Shown piece after piece: positions 51,252 to 59,344 of a stretch of DNA of 64,000 bases. Position 1 is the stretch's first letter, and each line of letters begins with the position of its first letter. The DNA comes from Mycobacterium sp. WUMAC-067 (GTDB lineage Bacteria > Actinomycetota > Actinomycetes > Mycobacteriales > Mycobacteriaceae), in NCBI RefSeq assembly GCF_020217485.1, contig NZ_JAEKMI010000016.1, forward strand, positions 1-64,000. The letters run 5' to 3'. The notes beneath the pieces were generated by a model that was not told the DNA's origin, searched no databases, and saw only the letters and a program-made list of their open reading frames with translations. A program made the position numbers and the translations under genes.

Positions 51252-52187
51252 TCAATACCTCCAGACGGCGACGACGGCCAGGATCAGGTCTTGCGCGAGG
51301 ACGGCGGGCAGCAGCACCATCCATCCGATCTCCATGAACTTGTCCGGCCGAAAAACGGGCAGCCGCTGCTTGAGCCAGACCAAAACGCTCAGCAACGCAG
51401 CGGTTTTCACGAGGGTCCACAGCCAGTCGGGAAGGACCGGGCCGGCGCCACCACCGAGGAACATCGGCACCGCGAACCCCGCGCCGGCGGCCAAAAGCGC
51501 GTACCGGCCCGCCTCGAACAGCAGCCGGTCGACACTGGACAACTCGGCGGCCACACCACCGGCGATGTCGACGACCAGCGCGGGGCGGAACGGACCCCAC
51601 ACCGAAAACCCTGCGACCCCAATGCAGTACACCGCAAAGGCGACGGGCATCCATACCGCGAACCACAGGCCTTGTTGTGCGGCAGAGATTGAACCGATAT
51701 GCAGGCTTTGGGCGGCGATGACGGGGGCGACCAGAGCGAACATCAACGGCAGCTCGTATGCCAAGCCGTGGGCCAGGAAGCGATAGCCGCCGATCAGGGG
51801 ATGTACCGAGTTCGGTCCCCACCCGGCTAGCCACACCAACGCCCACACCATGACATCCATCGCGTTGAACCACATGACACCGACGTCCAGATCGAGCAAT
51901 GTCCACCGGCCCAGCGGAATCACGGTGATCATGAGCAGGGCGACGATGAACAGGCCGGCGCTGCCGATGCGCCACAGCAGCGTGTCGGCGGCCACTGTGA
52001 CCCGGCGTCGTTGCCGCAACAGGCGCGCCGCCTCATACAACGGGGCTGCCACAGAAAATCTTCGAGCAGCAGCGGTGCGGGCGCTGAGCGCGGAGTCGAG
52101 GCTGGCGGCGTAACACGCCAGGACGGTCAGCAGTGCCGCAGCAGCCGCCGACCACGCTGCGGGCACCAGCACGGTGGTGTCATCCAT
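51252..52187 (-). CDS. nuoH: Complex I-like subunit NuoH
   Basis: The 311-residue protein has eight predicted helices and the NuoH framework (GPNSVHPLIGGYRFLAHGLAYELPL, FEAGRYALLAAGAGF). The quinone-site loop that normally reads like DLPEAESELVAG is here VVDIAGGVAAELSSV, keeping only one of its glutamates. The contact with NuoB/NuoD and quinone is therefore probably changed. It overlaps the fused B/D gene by eight bases. Confidence 0.87.
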   Translation of the reverse strand: MDDTTVLVPAAWSAAAAALLTVLACYAASLDSALSARTAAARRFSVAAPLYEAARLLRQRRRVTVAADTLLWRIGSAGLFIVALLMITVIPLGRWTLLDLDVGVMWFNAMDVMVWALVWLAGWGPNSVHPLIGGYRFLAHGLAYELPLMFALVAPVIAAQSLHIGSISAAQQGLWFAVWMPVAFAVYCIGVAGFSVWGPFRPALVVDIAGGVAAELSSVDRLLFEAGRYALLAAGAGFAVPMFLGGGAGPVLPDWLWTLVKTAALLSVLVWLKQRLPVFRPDKFMEIGWMVLLPAVLAQDLILAVVAVWRY

Positions 52188-53364
52188 GATGTGCGGCCTG
52201 CGTCATGCGAGTGATGTCTATCCCGAGGCTGGCGATGACGAGCCGGGCAGCTGCGACGTCCAGGCCGGCAACGATCCCGGGCACCGCGCCGGTCACCTCG
52301 GCGCTAAACGCTGGTGGTTGAATACCGTTGCGGGCATTGTCAATTGTGCACAACAGGCGATCGTAGGTGTCACCTGCCCAGCCACCGGGCCAGGCCTGAC
52401 TGTGCAGCTCGTCAACAGACAGCGCGCCGAGATCGCGCAGCGACCACCGCAACACCCGTGACCTGCGCACCTTGCCGTGCAATGCGTCGAGCAGTGGCCT
52501 GACCCGGTCACCGTCGGTGCCTGCGGTGAGCAGCGCATCGCGCGCCCGGCGGGCCAGCTGCGCGGCGTGCGGCCAGCCCGCCAGAGCCAACACGTCGACA
52601 ATGTGGTCGCACTGTTGGGCCAGCGACAAGGCCGGGCCGGTCGATGGCCGAAGGTGCTCAGCGTCCACACGTGACGCCTCGGCGTCGGCGATGACGTCAC
52701 CATGCAACGTGCAGTCCAGTACCAGACCGGCTGGCCAGTGCGGCAAGATCGGACCCAATCGCACTCGGAGAACATCCATTTCGAGGCCATCGCGGTCGTC
52801 GGCGCCCTGTGCCAGCGCGATACCCGCCGGCGCCATGTCCATCCCGTCATGATGAATGTGCTGATGGCTCATCTCGGGATGGTGAGCGTGTTCGTGGCTC
52901 ATCTCATGGTGGTGAGCGTGCTCGTGATTCATCTCGTGATGGTGCATCTGCTCGTGGTGCATCCCACTGTGATCCATAGCGTGACGATCGGCGTCCGAGG
53001 CATTGTCGGCGACCGGTGATTGCCGGCGTTCACGGGCGTCGTCGCGCTGATGCTGGGTGTCGATCAGTGTCGTGACGGCATCGTCGAGCGCCGCGGCGAT
53101 GACATCGATGTTGGGGATCTCGGTACGCACGCGCGGGCCCGGTAGCTGCTCCCAGATGTGGTCGATGACCACGTTGAGCGTTGGTCCGGGGTGGCCGCAG
53201 ACGACCAGCACGTCTGCGGCGGCGGGGGAGGCCGCGACCTGCCATCCGCGCGCCGCCAGCTCCCGCTCCACCGACGCTCGGAGCTGCCATTGCCCCGGGA
53301 CCTCCACCAGCAGGACATGTGGGCGACGGGCTGCCCAACGGGCCAGCAGCGTTGTCACACCCAT
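52180..53364 (-). CDS. Fused NuoB-like/NuoD-like protein with His/Met-rich linker
   Basis: Counting from ATG 53364 (GTG 53358 also possible), the protein has 394 residues. Residues ~5-110 resemble NuoB around AASPAAADVLVVCGHPGPTL, but the CC and other cluster cysteines are absent. Residues 128-177 are a linker with about 20 His and 8 Met, built from repeats EMxHEHAHHx. Residues ~195-394 resemble a reduced NuoD (LRVRLGPILPHWPAGLVLD), including the helical middle. It occupies the operon position of nuoB-C-D and overlaps nuoA and nuoH. It cannot carry the N2 cluster, so a metal-binding or structural role at the membrane arm is likely. Confidence 0.72.
   Translation of the reverse strand: MGVTTLLARWAARRPHVLLVEVPGQWQLRASVERELAARGWQVAASPAAADVLVVCGHPGPTLNVVIDHIWEQLPGPRVRTEIPNIDVIAAALDDAVTTLIDTQHQRDDARERRQSPVADNASDADRHAMDHSGMHHEQMHHHEMNHEHAHHHEMSHEHAHHPEMSHQHIHHDGMDMAPAGIALAQGADDRDGLEMDVLRVRLGPILPHWPAGLVLDCTLHGDVIADAEASRVDAEHLRPSTGPALSLAQQCDHIVDVLALAGWPHAAQLARRARDALLTAGTDGDRVRPLLDALHGKVRRSRVLRWSLRDLGALSVDELHSQAWPGGWAGDTYDRLLCTIDNARNGIQPPAFSAEVTGAVPGIVAGLDVAAARLVIASLGIDITRMTQAAHHG
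52846..52935 (-). repeat. Tandem 30-bp coding repeats (His-rich linker)
   Basis: Three in-frame 30-base units encode EM(N/S)H(E/Q)H(A/I)HHx, with a fourth degenerate unit beside them. They probably expand and contract by slippage, changing the number of metal-binding residues. Confidence 0.8.
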
Positions 53365-53699
53365 CGCAGTGCGCCCTCTCGCCATGCCCACACCACCGCT
53401 ACGAGCAGCACGCCGAGAAAGACGAACATTTCGACAACTGCCGATGTGCCTAGGCGTGCAACGACCACCGCCCACGGGTACATGAACAGCATTTCGACGT
53501 CGAATGCGAGGAATATCAGCGTGGCCAGGTACCACCGCACGTGATAGCGCGATAGGGCGTGCTCGGCAGGCGGCCACCCGGATTGAAACGGCAATGACAC
53601 CAACGTGGGAGTCGCGCCTGACACGATGCGGCTGGCGCCGTAAGCGGCGGCAATACCCCCCAGGGATAGCCCCAGCATCCACGCCACTGCCGCGAACAC
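53355..53699 (-). CDS. nuoA: Complex I-like subunit NuoA
   Basis: The 114-residue protein has three helices and the NuoA pattern (YHVRWYLATLIFLAFDVEML). The loop motif that normally reads PYECGxxP is here LPFQSGWPPAEHAL, so the conserved Glu-Cys pair is lost. That loop touches NuoD and NuoH at the quinone site in complex I. It is the first gene of the nuo-like operon. Confidence 0.87.
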   Translation of the reverse strand: MFAAVAWMLGLSLGGIAAAYGASRIVSGATPTLVSLPFQSGWPPAEHALSRYHVRWYLATLIFLAFDVEMLFMYPWAVVVARLGTSAVVEMFVFLGVLLVAVVWAWREGALRWV

Positions 53700-53912
53700 G
53701 AATTCACCCCCGTCTCGATATTCAGTGTCGCTCTACGATTGGCGCGGACGCGCGGTGAATCGCCGATCTTTCGAGCGCAATGACGGTTAGCCGCGCATCT
53801 GCCTTCCTAAACTCTGTCGACCCGGGTGGGCCCTGGGGTCGTACGTATCGTCGGTGTGGGAGCCGAGGTGGGCCAGGGCCGGTAGCTTGGCCCGCAGACC
53901 TTCTGATGTGGG

Positions 53913-54905
53913 TTAGATCTGCCAGTCTTGGGCGCCGTCGTTCTGGTTGTAGGTGCCGATGGAGTTCTTGACCACGACGGGGTCGCCGCTGCCGAAGTTG
54001 TCGAAGAACCACTGGGCGTTGGCGGGGCTGAGGTTGAGGCACCCGTGGCTGACATTGCGTTTGCCTTGATCGGCCACTGACCACGGTGCGCTGTGGACGA
54101 AGATGCCGCTGTTGTCGATGCGGACGGCGTCTTGTACCTTGAGTTTGTAGCCCTCTTTGGAGTTCACCGGGACGCCGTAGGTGGAGGAGTCCATGATGAT
54201 GTCGGCGAACTTCTCCAGGACGTAGTACGTGCCGTTGGGTGTCTCGTAGCCCTTCTTACCCAGTGAGACGGGGAAGGTCTTTTCCAGCTTGCCATTGCGC
54301 ATGATTTCCATTTGATGAGTCTTGTCATCGATGGTGGCCACTAACGCGTCACCGGTGCGGAAGCTCGATCTGGTGCCGGCGGCGTCGACGGTCACGGTGG
54401 TGTGCGCGGGCCAGAAGTCGATCGGCCGCCAACGTACCTGGCTGTCGGTCATCCAGTAGAACTTGCCGGGCACGGGCGGGTCGGAGGAGATGCGGATGGC
54501 CTGTTCGGCCAGCGGCCGGTCGGCGATGGGCCGTTGAAAGTTGATGACGATCGGCTTGGCGACGCCGACGGTTGAACCGTTGACGGGGTTGAAACTTGGC
54601 GGTAGGAACGGCGGCTCTCCGACGAAAGGCGCGGGGTTCTGGCCGGCAGGGATCTCGCCGGGCGCTGGCTGGCCGCCATTGGCAAGTGGGGCGACCGGTG
54701 GCGCGGGCTGCTGCGGGGGCGCGAACCCGAAGGGGTCGGGAGAGGGGGGCGCTGGATCTGCTGGTGCGCTCGGTGCGCCAGGACCTGGGCCGGGGATGTC
54801 TTGGGGGTCGGCCAGCGCGGACGGGCCGGAAAAGGCTACCGTCGCCGCGAGGGTGGCCAACGTCGCAGCGGTTGCCGCCATCCGGCGGACGTTGTGCTGC
54901 CTCAT
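53913..54905 (-). CDS. Secreted L,D-transpeptidase (YkuD)
   Basis: ATG 54905 follows GGAGGTG and gives 330 residues. A signal peptide (about 1-32) is followed by a Pro-rich linker (to about 100), an Ig-like domain (about 110-195; [20 protein letters not shown]) and a YkuD catalytic domain with His271 and Cys289 in SHGCLN. Such Ldt enzymes make 3-3 cross-links in mycobacterial peptidoglycan and tolerate beta-lactams better than D,D-transpeptidases. It resembles the LdtMt family with a single Ig-like domain. It may strengthen the envelope under metal stress. Confidence 0.92.
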   Translation of the reverse strand: MRQHNVRRMAATAATLATLAATVAFSGPSALADPQDIPGPGPGAPSAPADPAPPSPDPFGFAPPQQPAPPVAPLANGGQPAPGEIPAGQNPAPFVGEPPFLPPSFNPVNGSTVGVAKPIVINFQRPIADRPLAEQAIRISSDPPVPGKFYWMTDSQVRWRPIDFWPAHTTVTVDAAGTRSSFRTGDALVATIDDKTHQMEIMRNGKLEKTFPVSLGKKGYETPNGTYYVLEKFADIIMDSSTYGVPVNSKEGYKLKVQDAVRIDNSGIFVHSAPWSVADQGKRNVSHGCLNLSPANAQWFFDNFGSGDPVVVKNSIGTYNQNDGAQDWQI

Positions 54906-55040
54906 GTCTTCACCTCCAGATGGAATCGGCTGCCGGCATCGGCACGCACGTCTGCACATTCTACTATCTACGTACGTTTGCAGTAGCTACAGGTTGTGGC
55001 GTCTGAGTCACCATGCTGCTCACGCTGCTGAGGGATCGCG

Positions 55041-55880
55041 TCATTGTGGAGCCGGTGTGTAGAACGTGTGAAATGTCGTTGCGTTGTCGGTGGAACGCAG
55101 GATGCCCTCGGTGGTAGCCAGGAACACCACGCCGTCTCCTGCTGCCAGTAGTGCCTGTGGGCGGGTGTTGAGTTCCTGGCGCTGCTGCCACGTCGCGCCG
55201 GAATCCGCGCTGACGTATGTTGTTCCGGTTGGATCCACTCCAACCAACGGGCCGTCGTCAGGCCAGCTCAGCAACGCCAGGACGGGACCAGAAGCGGCCG
55301 CGCTGAACGTTCGTGCTTGGTCAGTGCTGCGCGCCAGCCCGTCAGGGGTGGATGCGAGGACGATGTTCTGATCCGTCGGTGACACCGCGATATCGGCCGC
55401 GTTGATGGCGGCGCGCGGCGCCCAGGTGCGGCGGTCGGTGCTGACCAGCACGGTCTGGGTGCGACCATCCAGACCGAAGACGGTGTCGCCCCGCACTTTC
55501 AGGGCATGAAAGTCGGCTTCGCCGCGCAGCGACAATGGCGCCCATGTGCGTCCTCCGTCGGCGCTTTCGATTAAGCCGACATTGGCCGGCGCGCTGCGAT
55601 CACCTTCGCCGGGGTGGCCGCTGCCGAGAAAGTGATCGGGTCCGGCGACGGTGAAGCCCATGAAGTCGGCGACGGTGTCGCCCACGCGTTCAGCGCCGGT
55701 GCCATCAGCGGTGAAGCGGTACACACCGTAATGCGTTCCAGCATAGAGGGTGTTGTCGGCGGGGTTGAGGCCGAGGCCGTGAATGTGCGCCAATCCGGTT
55801 GATTCACTGCCGTTTTGCTTCGCACATGCAGCGACCAACAGTGTCGCGAGTGCCAGTACCGCGGCGATGGTTGCGCGCAT
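55041..55880 (-). CDS. BNR/sialidase-like repeat lipoprotein (F510_1955-like)
   Basis: ATG 55880 gives 279 residues with a lipoprotein signal ending LLVAAC, so it is anchored outside the membrane. The rest has repeated BNR-like Asp-box patterns (SADGGRTWAPL, STDRRTWAPR, SADSGATWQQR, STDNATTF), predicting a beta-propeller. The start HIHGLGLNPADNTLYAGTHYG matches proteins annotated as F510_1955 family glycosylhydrolases. Enzyme activity is unproven, and propellers of this type often only bind ligands. It stands alone between the Ldt gene and a noncoding gap. Confidence 0.72.
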   Translation of the reverse strand: MRATIAAVLALATLLVAACAKQNGSESTGLAHIHGLGLNPADNTLYAGTHYGVYRFTADGTGAERVGDTVADFMGFTVAGPDHFLGSGHPGEGDRSAPANVGLIESADGGRTWAPLSLRGEADFHALKVRGDTVFGLDGRTQTVLVSTDRRTWAPRAAINAADIAVSPTDQNIVLASTPDGLARSTDQARTFSAAASGPVLALLSWPDDGPLVGVDPTGTTYVSADSGATWQQRQELNTRPQALLAAGDGVVFLATTEGILRSTDNATTFHTFYTPAPQ

Positions 55881-56192
55881 CGGTGTCCTAGAACGTTCAT
55901 TTCGAGCTGACAGGTTCACGGTCGGCCTTGGGGCTTCGTGTGGGTGATGTTCCTGATGGGCGCTATAGGTCTACCGCGCCACGGCCGCTGGAGATTTCTT
56001 CCCCAGTTTCAGTGGTTTGTTTATGACTTGGCTAGTCGTTCGATGAAGTTTCGTTAAAGGTTGCCGTGGCGGGCGTAAGTGGTGGATTGCTCGGGTGATA
56101 TTTGCGCCCAACGCCGATGTTTGTTGCATTCCCTCACCATCTGCCGGCTTTGTCCGCGGACCACAGGGCCGAGAATGTGTTCCTCGTGGCCA
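55881..56192. other. No gene seen
   Basis: This 312-base gap holds no convincing frame. It should contain the promoter of the BNR-like lipoprotein gene and the end of the 56193-56468 transcript. No strong hairpin is visible. Confidence 0.4.
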
Positions 56193-56468
56193 TCACGCAT
56201 CCCGGGACGGCTTTCGCTCTGGCCTGACGGGGTGCGCGCTCGTGTTACCTCTGCGGTGGCCGGGGCGCCCTGCCCGGCGCCGCTGGCGTACGACGAGGAC
56301 CACGATCACCTTCGCGGCTGCTGCAGCGATAAGGACGCCCAGCGACCACGTCCAGTGCGTCAGCAGGAACATCCCCAAACCAATATGGATCGCTGCCAGC
56401 AGGCTCGCGACTGTGGCCACGATCGCCAATCCAACGAAGCGATGCCGCCGTTGTTTCGCGGTACTCAC
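56193..56468 (-). CDS. Small membrane protein with two helices
   Basis: GTG 56468 overlaps the stop of the DUF2218 gene by four bases and gives 91 residues. Two hydrophobic helices are visible (VGLAIVATVASLLAAIHIGL and TWSLGVLIAAAAAKVIVVLV), with His/Arg-rich ends. No enzyme motif is seen. Coupling to DUF2218 and its place in the metal island suggest an accessory membrane role. Confidence 0.58.
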   Translation of the reverse strand: MSTAKQRRHRFVGLAIVATVASLLAAIHIGLGMFLLTHWTWSLGVLIAAAAAKVIVVLVVRQRRRAGRPGHRRGNTSAHPVRPERKPSRDA

Positions 56469-56839
56469 GGCTGGACACCTTCGGATCCGTCGGGCGTGTG
56501 CCACGCGATGTTCAATGTGCCGCAACCAAAGCGTGCGAAGTTGGCTGCGACGACTCGTTCGATGATGCGCAGTCCACGCTCATCGCGCGCCGAAACCGCA
56601 ATGAGCAGTCCCGAAGAGGTGACGGTGAAGTGGCACTGGCCCCAGGGTGGAAGTTTTGCCAATCCCTGTGTATCGGTGCAGGTTGCCTCGACGCGATCGT
56701 GCTGCAGGGTGTCTGTGTCGGTGTGGTTGCAGAGACCAGGTGCCGTGCGGTGCCGGTTGATGGCTTGGCAGTGGCGACAGAACTGGATCAGATAACGGCT
56801 GGCCGCATTGGTGGCCAGATAAGCCCGGCTGGTCGGCAT
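56465..56839 (-). CDS. DUF2218 protein
   Basis: The 124-residue protein fits DUF2218 in size and motifs (RYLIQFCRHCQAI at the start, VVAANFARFGCGTLNIAW near the end). Family members are small cytosolic proteins often encoded beside siderophore or metal-uptake genes. Their role is unknown. Three early cysteine/histidine residues (CRHC, LCNH) could bind metal, though this is speculative. It ends overlapping the small membrane protein gene and follows the methyltransferase by seven bases. Confidence 0.75.
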   Translation of the reverse strand: MPTSRAYLATNAASRYLIQFCRHCQAINRHRTAPGLCNHTDTDTLQHDRVEATCTDTQGLAKLPPWGQCHFTVTSSGLLIAVSARDERGLRIIERVVAANFARFGCGTLNIAWHTPDGSEGVQP

Positions 56840-56846
56840 TGGTGGT

Positions 56847-57464
56847 TCACCGCCGGGTCAGTGCGACGAGCCAGGCCGCGACCCGGTACGGCTCGACGGC
56901 CAGTTCCATAGCTGCGGGTTCGATCGCATCGACCTGCCAACCGTCGGCGAACGCAGTAATGATTTCGGTTTTGCTCAACCGCTGCGGTCCCCAGTTGCGT
57001 GTCTCGACGTCGCTGAAACCCAGCATGAAATAGCGGCCACCTACAGCGAGGATCGAACTCAGACTGTCCACGTAGTCGGCGCGCGCGGCGTCGGTGAAGA
57101 TGTGAAAGAGTCCGCAGTCAATCACGGTGTCGAAAGTCTCGTCCAACTCGGCCAATCGGCAGGCGTCGTGGCAGATGAATCGTACTGACAGGCCGCGAGC
57201 GTGGGCCTTCGCTTCGGCAAGTTCGACTGCACGGACAGATTGATCTACACCGGTCGTTTCCTGGCCCTCTCGGGCGGCCATCAACGCGTGTTCGGCTGTG
57301 CCGCAGCCGATATCAAGAACGCTGCCTTTCAGGCAGCCGGATTGGGCCAACCTCAGCAAGGCGGTTTGGGGTCGGTCGATATCCCATGGCGGCTTCGAGT
57401 CATAGAGGTCGTGCGGACCGGCCACGGGGTGGTTGGGATGGGGTGCATGAGCGGGAACAAACAT
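56847..57464 (-). CDS. Class I SAM-dependent methyltransferase
   Basis: The 205-residue protein has motif I VLDIGCGTAEHAL at about 49-61, an acidic loop ending the next strand (GVDQS) and the motif order of class I methyltransferases. The substrate is not predictable. It resembles thiopurine/tellurite-type small methyltransferases in length. It is transcribed away from a TetR regulator across a repeat-bearing gap. With DUF2218 and the small membrane protein it forms a three-gene unit probably under TetR control. Confidence 0.82.
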   Translation of the reverse strand: MFVPAHAPHPNHPVAGPHDLYDSKPPWDIDRPQTALLRLAQSGCLKGSVLDIGCGTAEHALMAAREGQETTGVDQSVRAVELAEAKAHARGLSVRFICHDACRLAELDETFDTVIDCGLFHIFTDAARADYVDSLSSILAVGGRYFMLGFSDVETRNWGPQRLSKTEIITAFADGWQVDAIEPAAMELAVEPYRVAAWLVALTRR

Positions 57465-57506
57465 GGGCGCTCCTCAGCTGGCAGGAAAATCTGCGATTTA
57501 TCAATA

Positions 57507-57536
57507 CACTATGTCTCGCCTGTATTCACTATGTCT
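57507..57536. promoter_or_regulatory. Direct repeats in the tetR/methyltransferase gap
   Basis: CACTATGTCT occurs at 57507-57516 and 57527-57536, a 20-base period, overlapping an imperfect inverted repeat CGCCTGTA/TATAGGCG. This fits a TetR-family operator controlling both directions. Confidence 0.5.
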
Positions 57537-57565
57537 ATAGGCGGGATGATGTGTAACGTAGGGGG

Positions 57566-58141
57566 ATGCCCAAGCTGTGGCGAGAGACGATCGAGTCCCA
57601 CCGCCGCGATGTGCGCGACACCGTGTTGTCCACAGCAGCCGCCCTCGTCGTCGAGCATGGTGTGCGCAGCGTCACGATGAGCCAGATCGCTGAAACCGCG
57701 GGCATCGGGCGCGCCACCCTGTACAAGTACTTCCCCGACGTTGACGCAATTCTGCGGTCGTGGCATCGGTGCCAAATCGATTCCCATCTGCACCGGCTTC
57801 GCGACATCAGCGAGAGTGCGGGAAGTGCCTACCAGCGTCTGACGGCAGCACTGACCGCCTATGCGCACATCCAGCAGCATTCCGGCCGCCACGATGCCGA
57901 GTTGGTGCGGCTCGTCCATGCCGATGAGCATGTCGATGCCGCACGGTGTGAGCTCCGCGACGTGGTGGCCAGGTTGATCGCCGACTCCGCGGCCGCTGGT
58001 CAGGTACGCACTGACGTCGACGCAGCGGAGCTGGCCACGTTCTGCATGCACGCCCTGACTGCAGCGGGTGATCTGCGGGGCGACGAGGCCGTTGCGCGGC
58101 TGGTAAGCGTCACCATGGATGCGTTGCGGATTCACCCCTGA
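57566..58141 (+). CDS. TetR family regulator
   Basis: The 191-residue protein has the N-terminal TetR helix-turn-helix (VTMSQIAETAGIGRATLYKY) and a helical ligand-binding part with several His (YAHIQQHSGRHDAEL). The ligand is unknown. It diverges from the methyltransferase unit and probably represses it and itself through the repeats in between. Confidence 0.9.
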   Translation: MPKLWRETIESHRRDVRDTVLSTAAALVVEHGVRSVTMSQIAETAGIGRATLYKYFPDVDAILRSWHRCQIDSHLHRLRDISESAGSAYQRLTAALTAYAHIQQHSGRHDAELVRLVHADEHVDAARCELRDVVARLIADSAAAGQVRTDVDAAELATFCMHALTAAGDLRGDEAVARLVSVTMDALRIHP

Positions 58142-58221
58142 CGACCAGGCCGGGGCAGCCCTCACAGATTCGGCATCCCCCATCCTGTAACCGATCTCGT
58201 CGCGCACACGCACCGAGGGGA

Positions 58222-59016
58222 TCAGTCCCCGAAGAACTCTGCGACCTGGCGTGTCCAGGTTTTGATGTCGCTCACTGAGTGCGCGATGTCCAGTCGAGAG
58301 TCGTCTATGAGCACGTGCAGGTGCGCTGCGGTGGTCACCGGGTGAAGCGGGTCGGTCTGCCATGCCAGGATCAGCGTCGGATGGGGTAGCGTCCTCACCG
58401 CGTGCGGTTCGGGTAATTCGGACATGCCCACGCCGCGTAGTACCGGAGCGAGGAGTTCGTCGGCAACATCAGGGTCGAATGCAGCTGGAGGATAATCGGC
58501 GAATATCGGCAATGGTTCGGCGGCGGCCCATTCCCGACGCCAGGCCGTGGGGCCTATCTGTTCGACACGGTCGGCAGCATCGGCGTACCACTGCCGCATA
58601 TGGTTTGGGCCGGTCTCCCAGGACACCGGTGGAATGAGCAGGGCCAGCCGGCGAAAGCGTTCTGGAGCGATGAGCGCGGCATACAGCGCGGCGGCGGCGC
58701 CCAAGGATGAGCCTACGAAATCGATCGGCTCGTCGACGCCGGCTGCGTCGAGCACCGCAAGTAGATCTGAGGCGGCGTGCTCGAAGCGGTAGTCCTCGGC
58801 GACTGGTCGGCCGGTGGATTGGCCATGTCCGCGCTGGTCGTAGGTGAGCAGCGCGCCGTCGGGGGCCAGTGCGTCGATGTCGAAGAGATCCAGACCGCGC
58901 ACCGCCGACCGGCTCAGTAGCGCCCCGTGGGCATAGCCGACGACCGGCCTACGTCCTCGTAGCCCGTAGGCGATGGTTTGGCCATCAGCGGTTATCGCGG
59001 TCGCATCCGCAGACAT
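58222..59016 (-). CDS. Alpha/beta-hydrolase
   Basis: The 264-residue protein has the nucleophile elbow GSSLGA with Ser104, the preceding DQRGHGQSTG segment and a likely late His (AHLHVLIDDSRLDIAHS region). It is cytosolic. The substrate is unknown. It is preceded by GGAGG and, 20 bases further, by a TACCC-N5-GGGTA palindrome like those bound by copper-sensing repressors. Control by metal is therefore possible though its link to metal chemistry is unclear. Confidence 0.8.
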   Translation of the reverse strand: MSADATAITADGQTIAYGLRGRRPVVGYAHGALLSRSAVRGLDLFDIDALAPDGALLTYDQRGHGQSTGRPVAEDYRFEHAASDLLAVLDAAGVDEPIDFVGSSLGAAAALYAALIAPERFRRLALLIPPVSWETGPNHMRQWYADAADRVEQIGPTAWRREWAAAEPLPIFADYPPAAFDPDVADELLAPVLRGVGMSELPEPHAVRTLPHPTLILAWQTDPLHPVTTAAHLHVLIDDSRLDIAHSVSDIKTWTRQVAEFFGD

Positions 59017-59035
59017 ATCACTACCTCCTATACTC

Positions 59036-59050
59036 TACCCCCGAAGGGTA
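59036..59050. promoter_or_regulatory. CsoR/RicR-like palindrome
   Basis: TACCC-CCGAA-GGGTA has perfect 5-base arms and lies just upstream of the hydrolase start, overlapping the likely promoter. G/C-tract palindromes with TA ends are typical for CsoR-family copper repressors in mycobacteria. No csoR gene is in the window. Confidence 0.45.
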
Positions 59051-59344
59051 TGGGCGTGCAGTGCCGGTGATGTTAGCGGCCGCAACGTTTTCTCAGTGGG
59101 CTACGTTCGGGGTCTGGACTGAAAGCCTTGAGTGGCAGTGTGTTTCATCTGGCCGATTTCCCGCACGGGGTGGACCGCGCACCAGCGGGACCTCGCCGGG
59201 ATTCTTCGGTCCGTCCGGGCCCTTTACTGATTCTTTGTCGAAAATCCGGGTAGCCCGTGCATCTATTGGTCACGATGGAAGGGCGCGCCTGGCACAGGCT
59301 GCGCATTGCGTGTGCTCACGACGAAAGGTATTCGTGTGTTTCTC

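Noticed and set aside
52846..52960. Regular ~30-bp repeats resembling a CRISPR array
   Set aside because: The units are contiguous without unique spacers, stay in frame and encode a His/Met-rich linker, so they are coding tandem repeats.
53365..53682. 106-residue extension of the fused B/D protein
   Set aside because: It overlaps nuoA in another frame and has low-complexity basic composition. Starts at 53364 or 53358 fit operon overlap.
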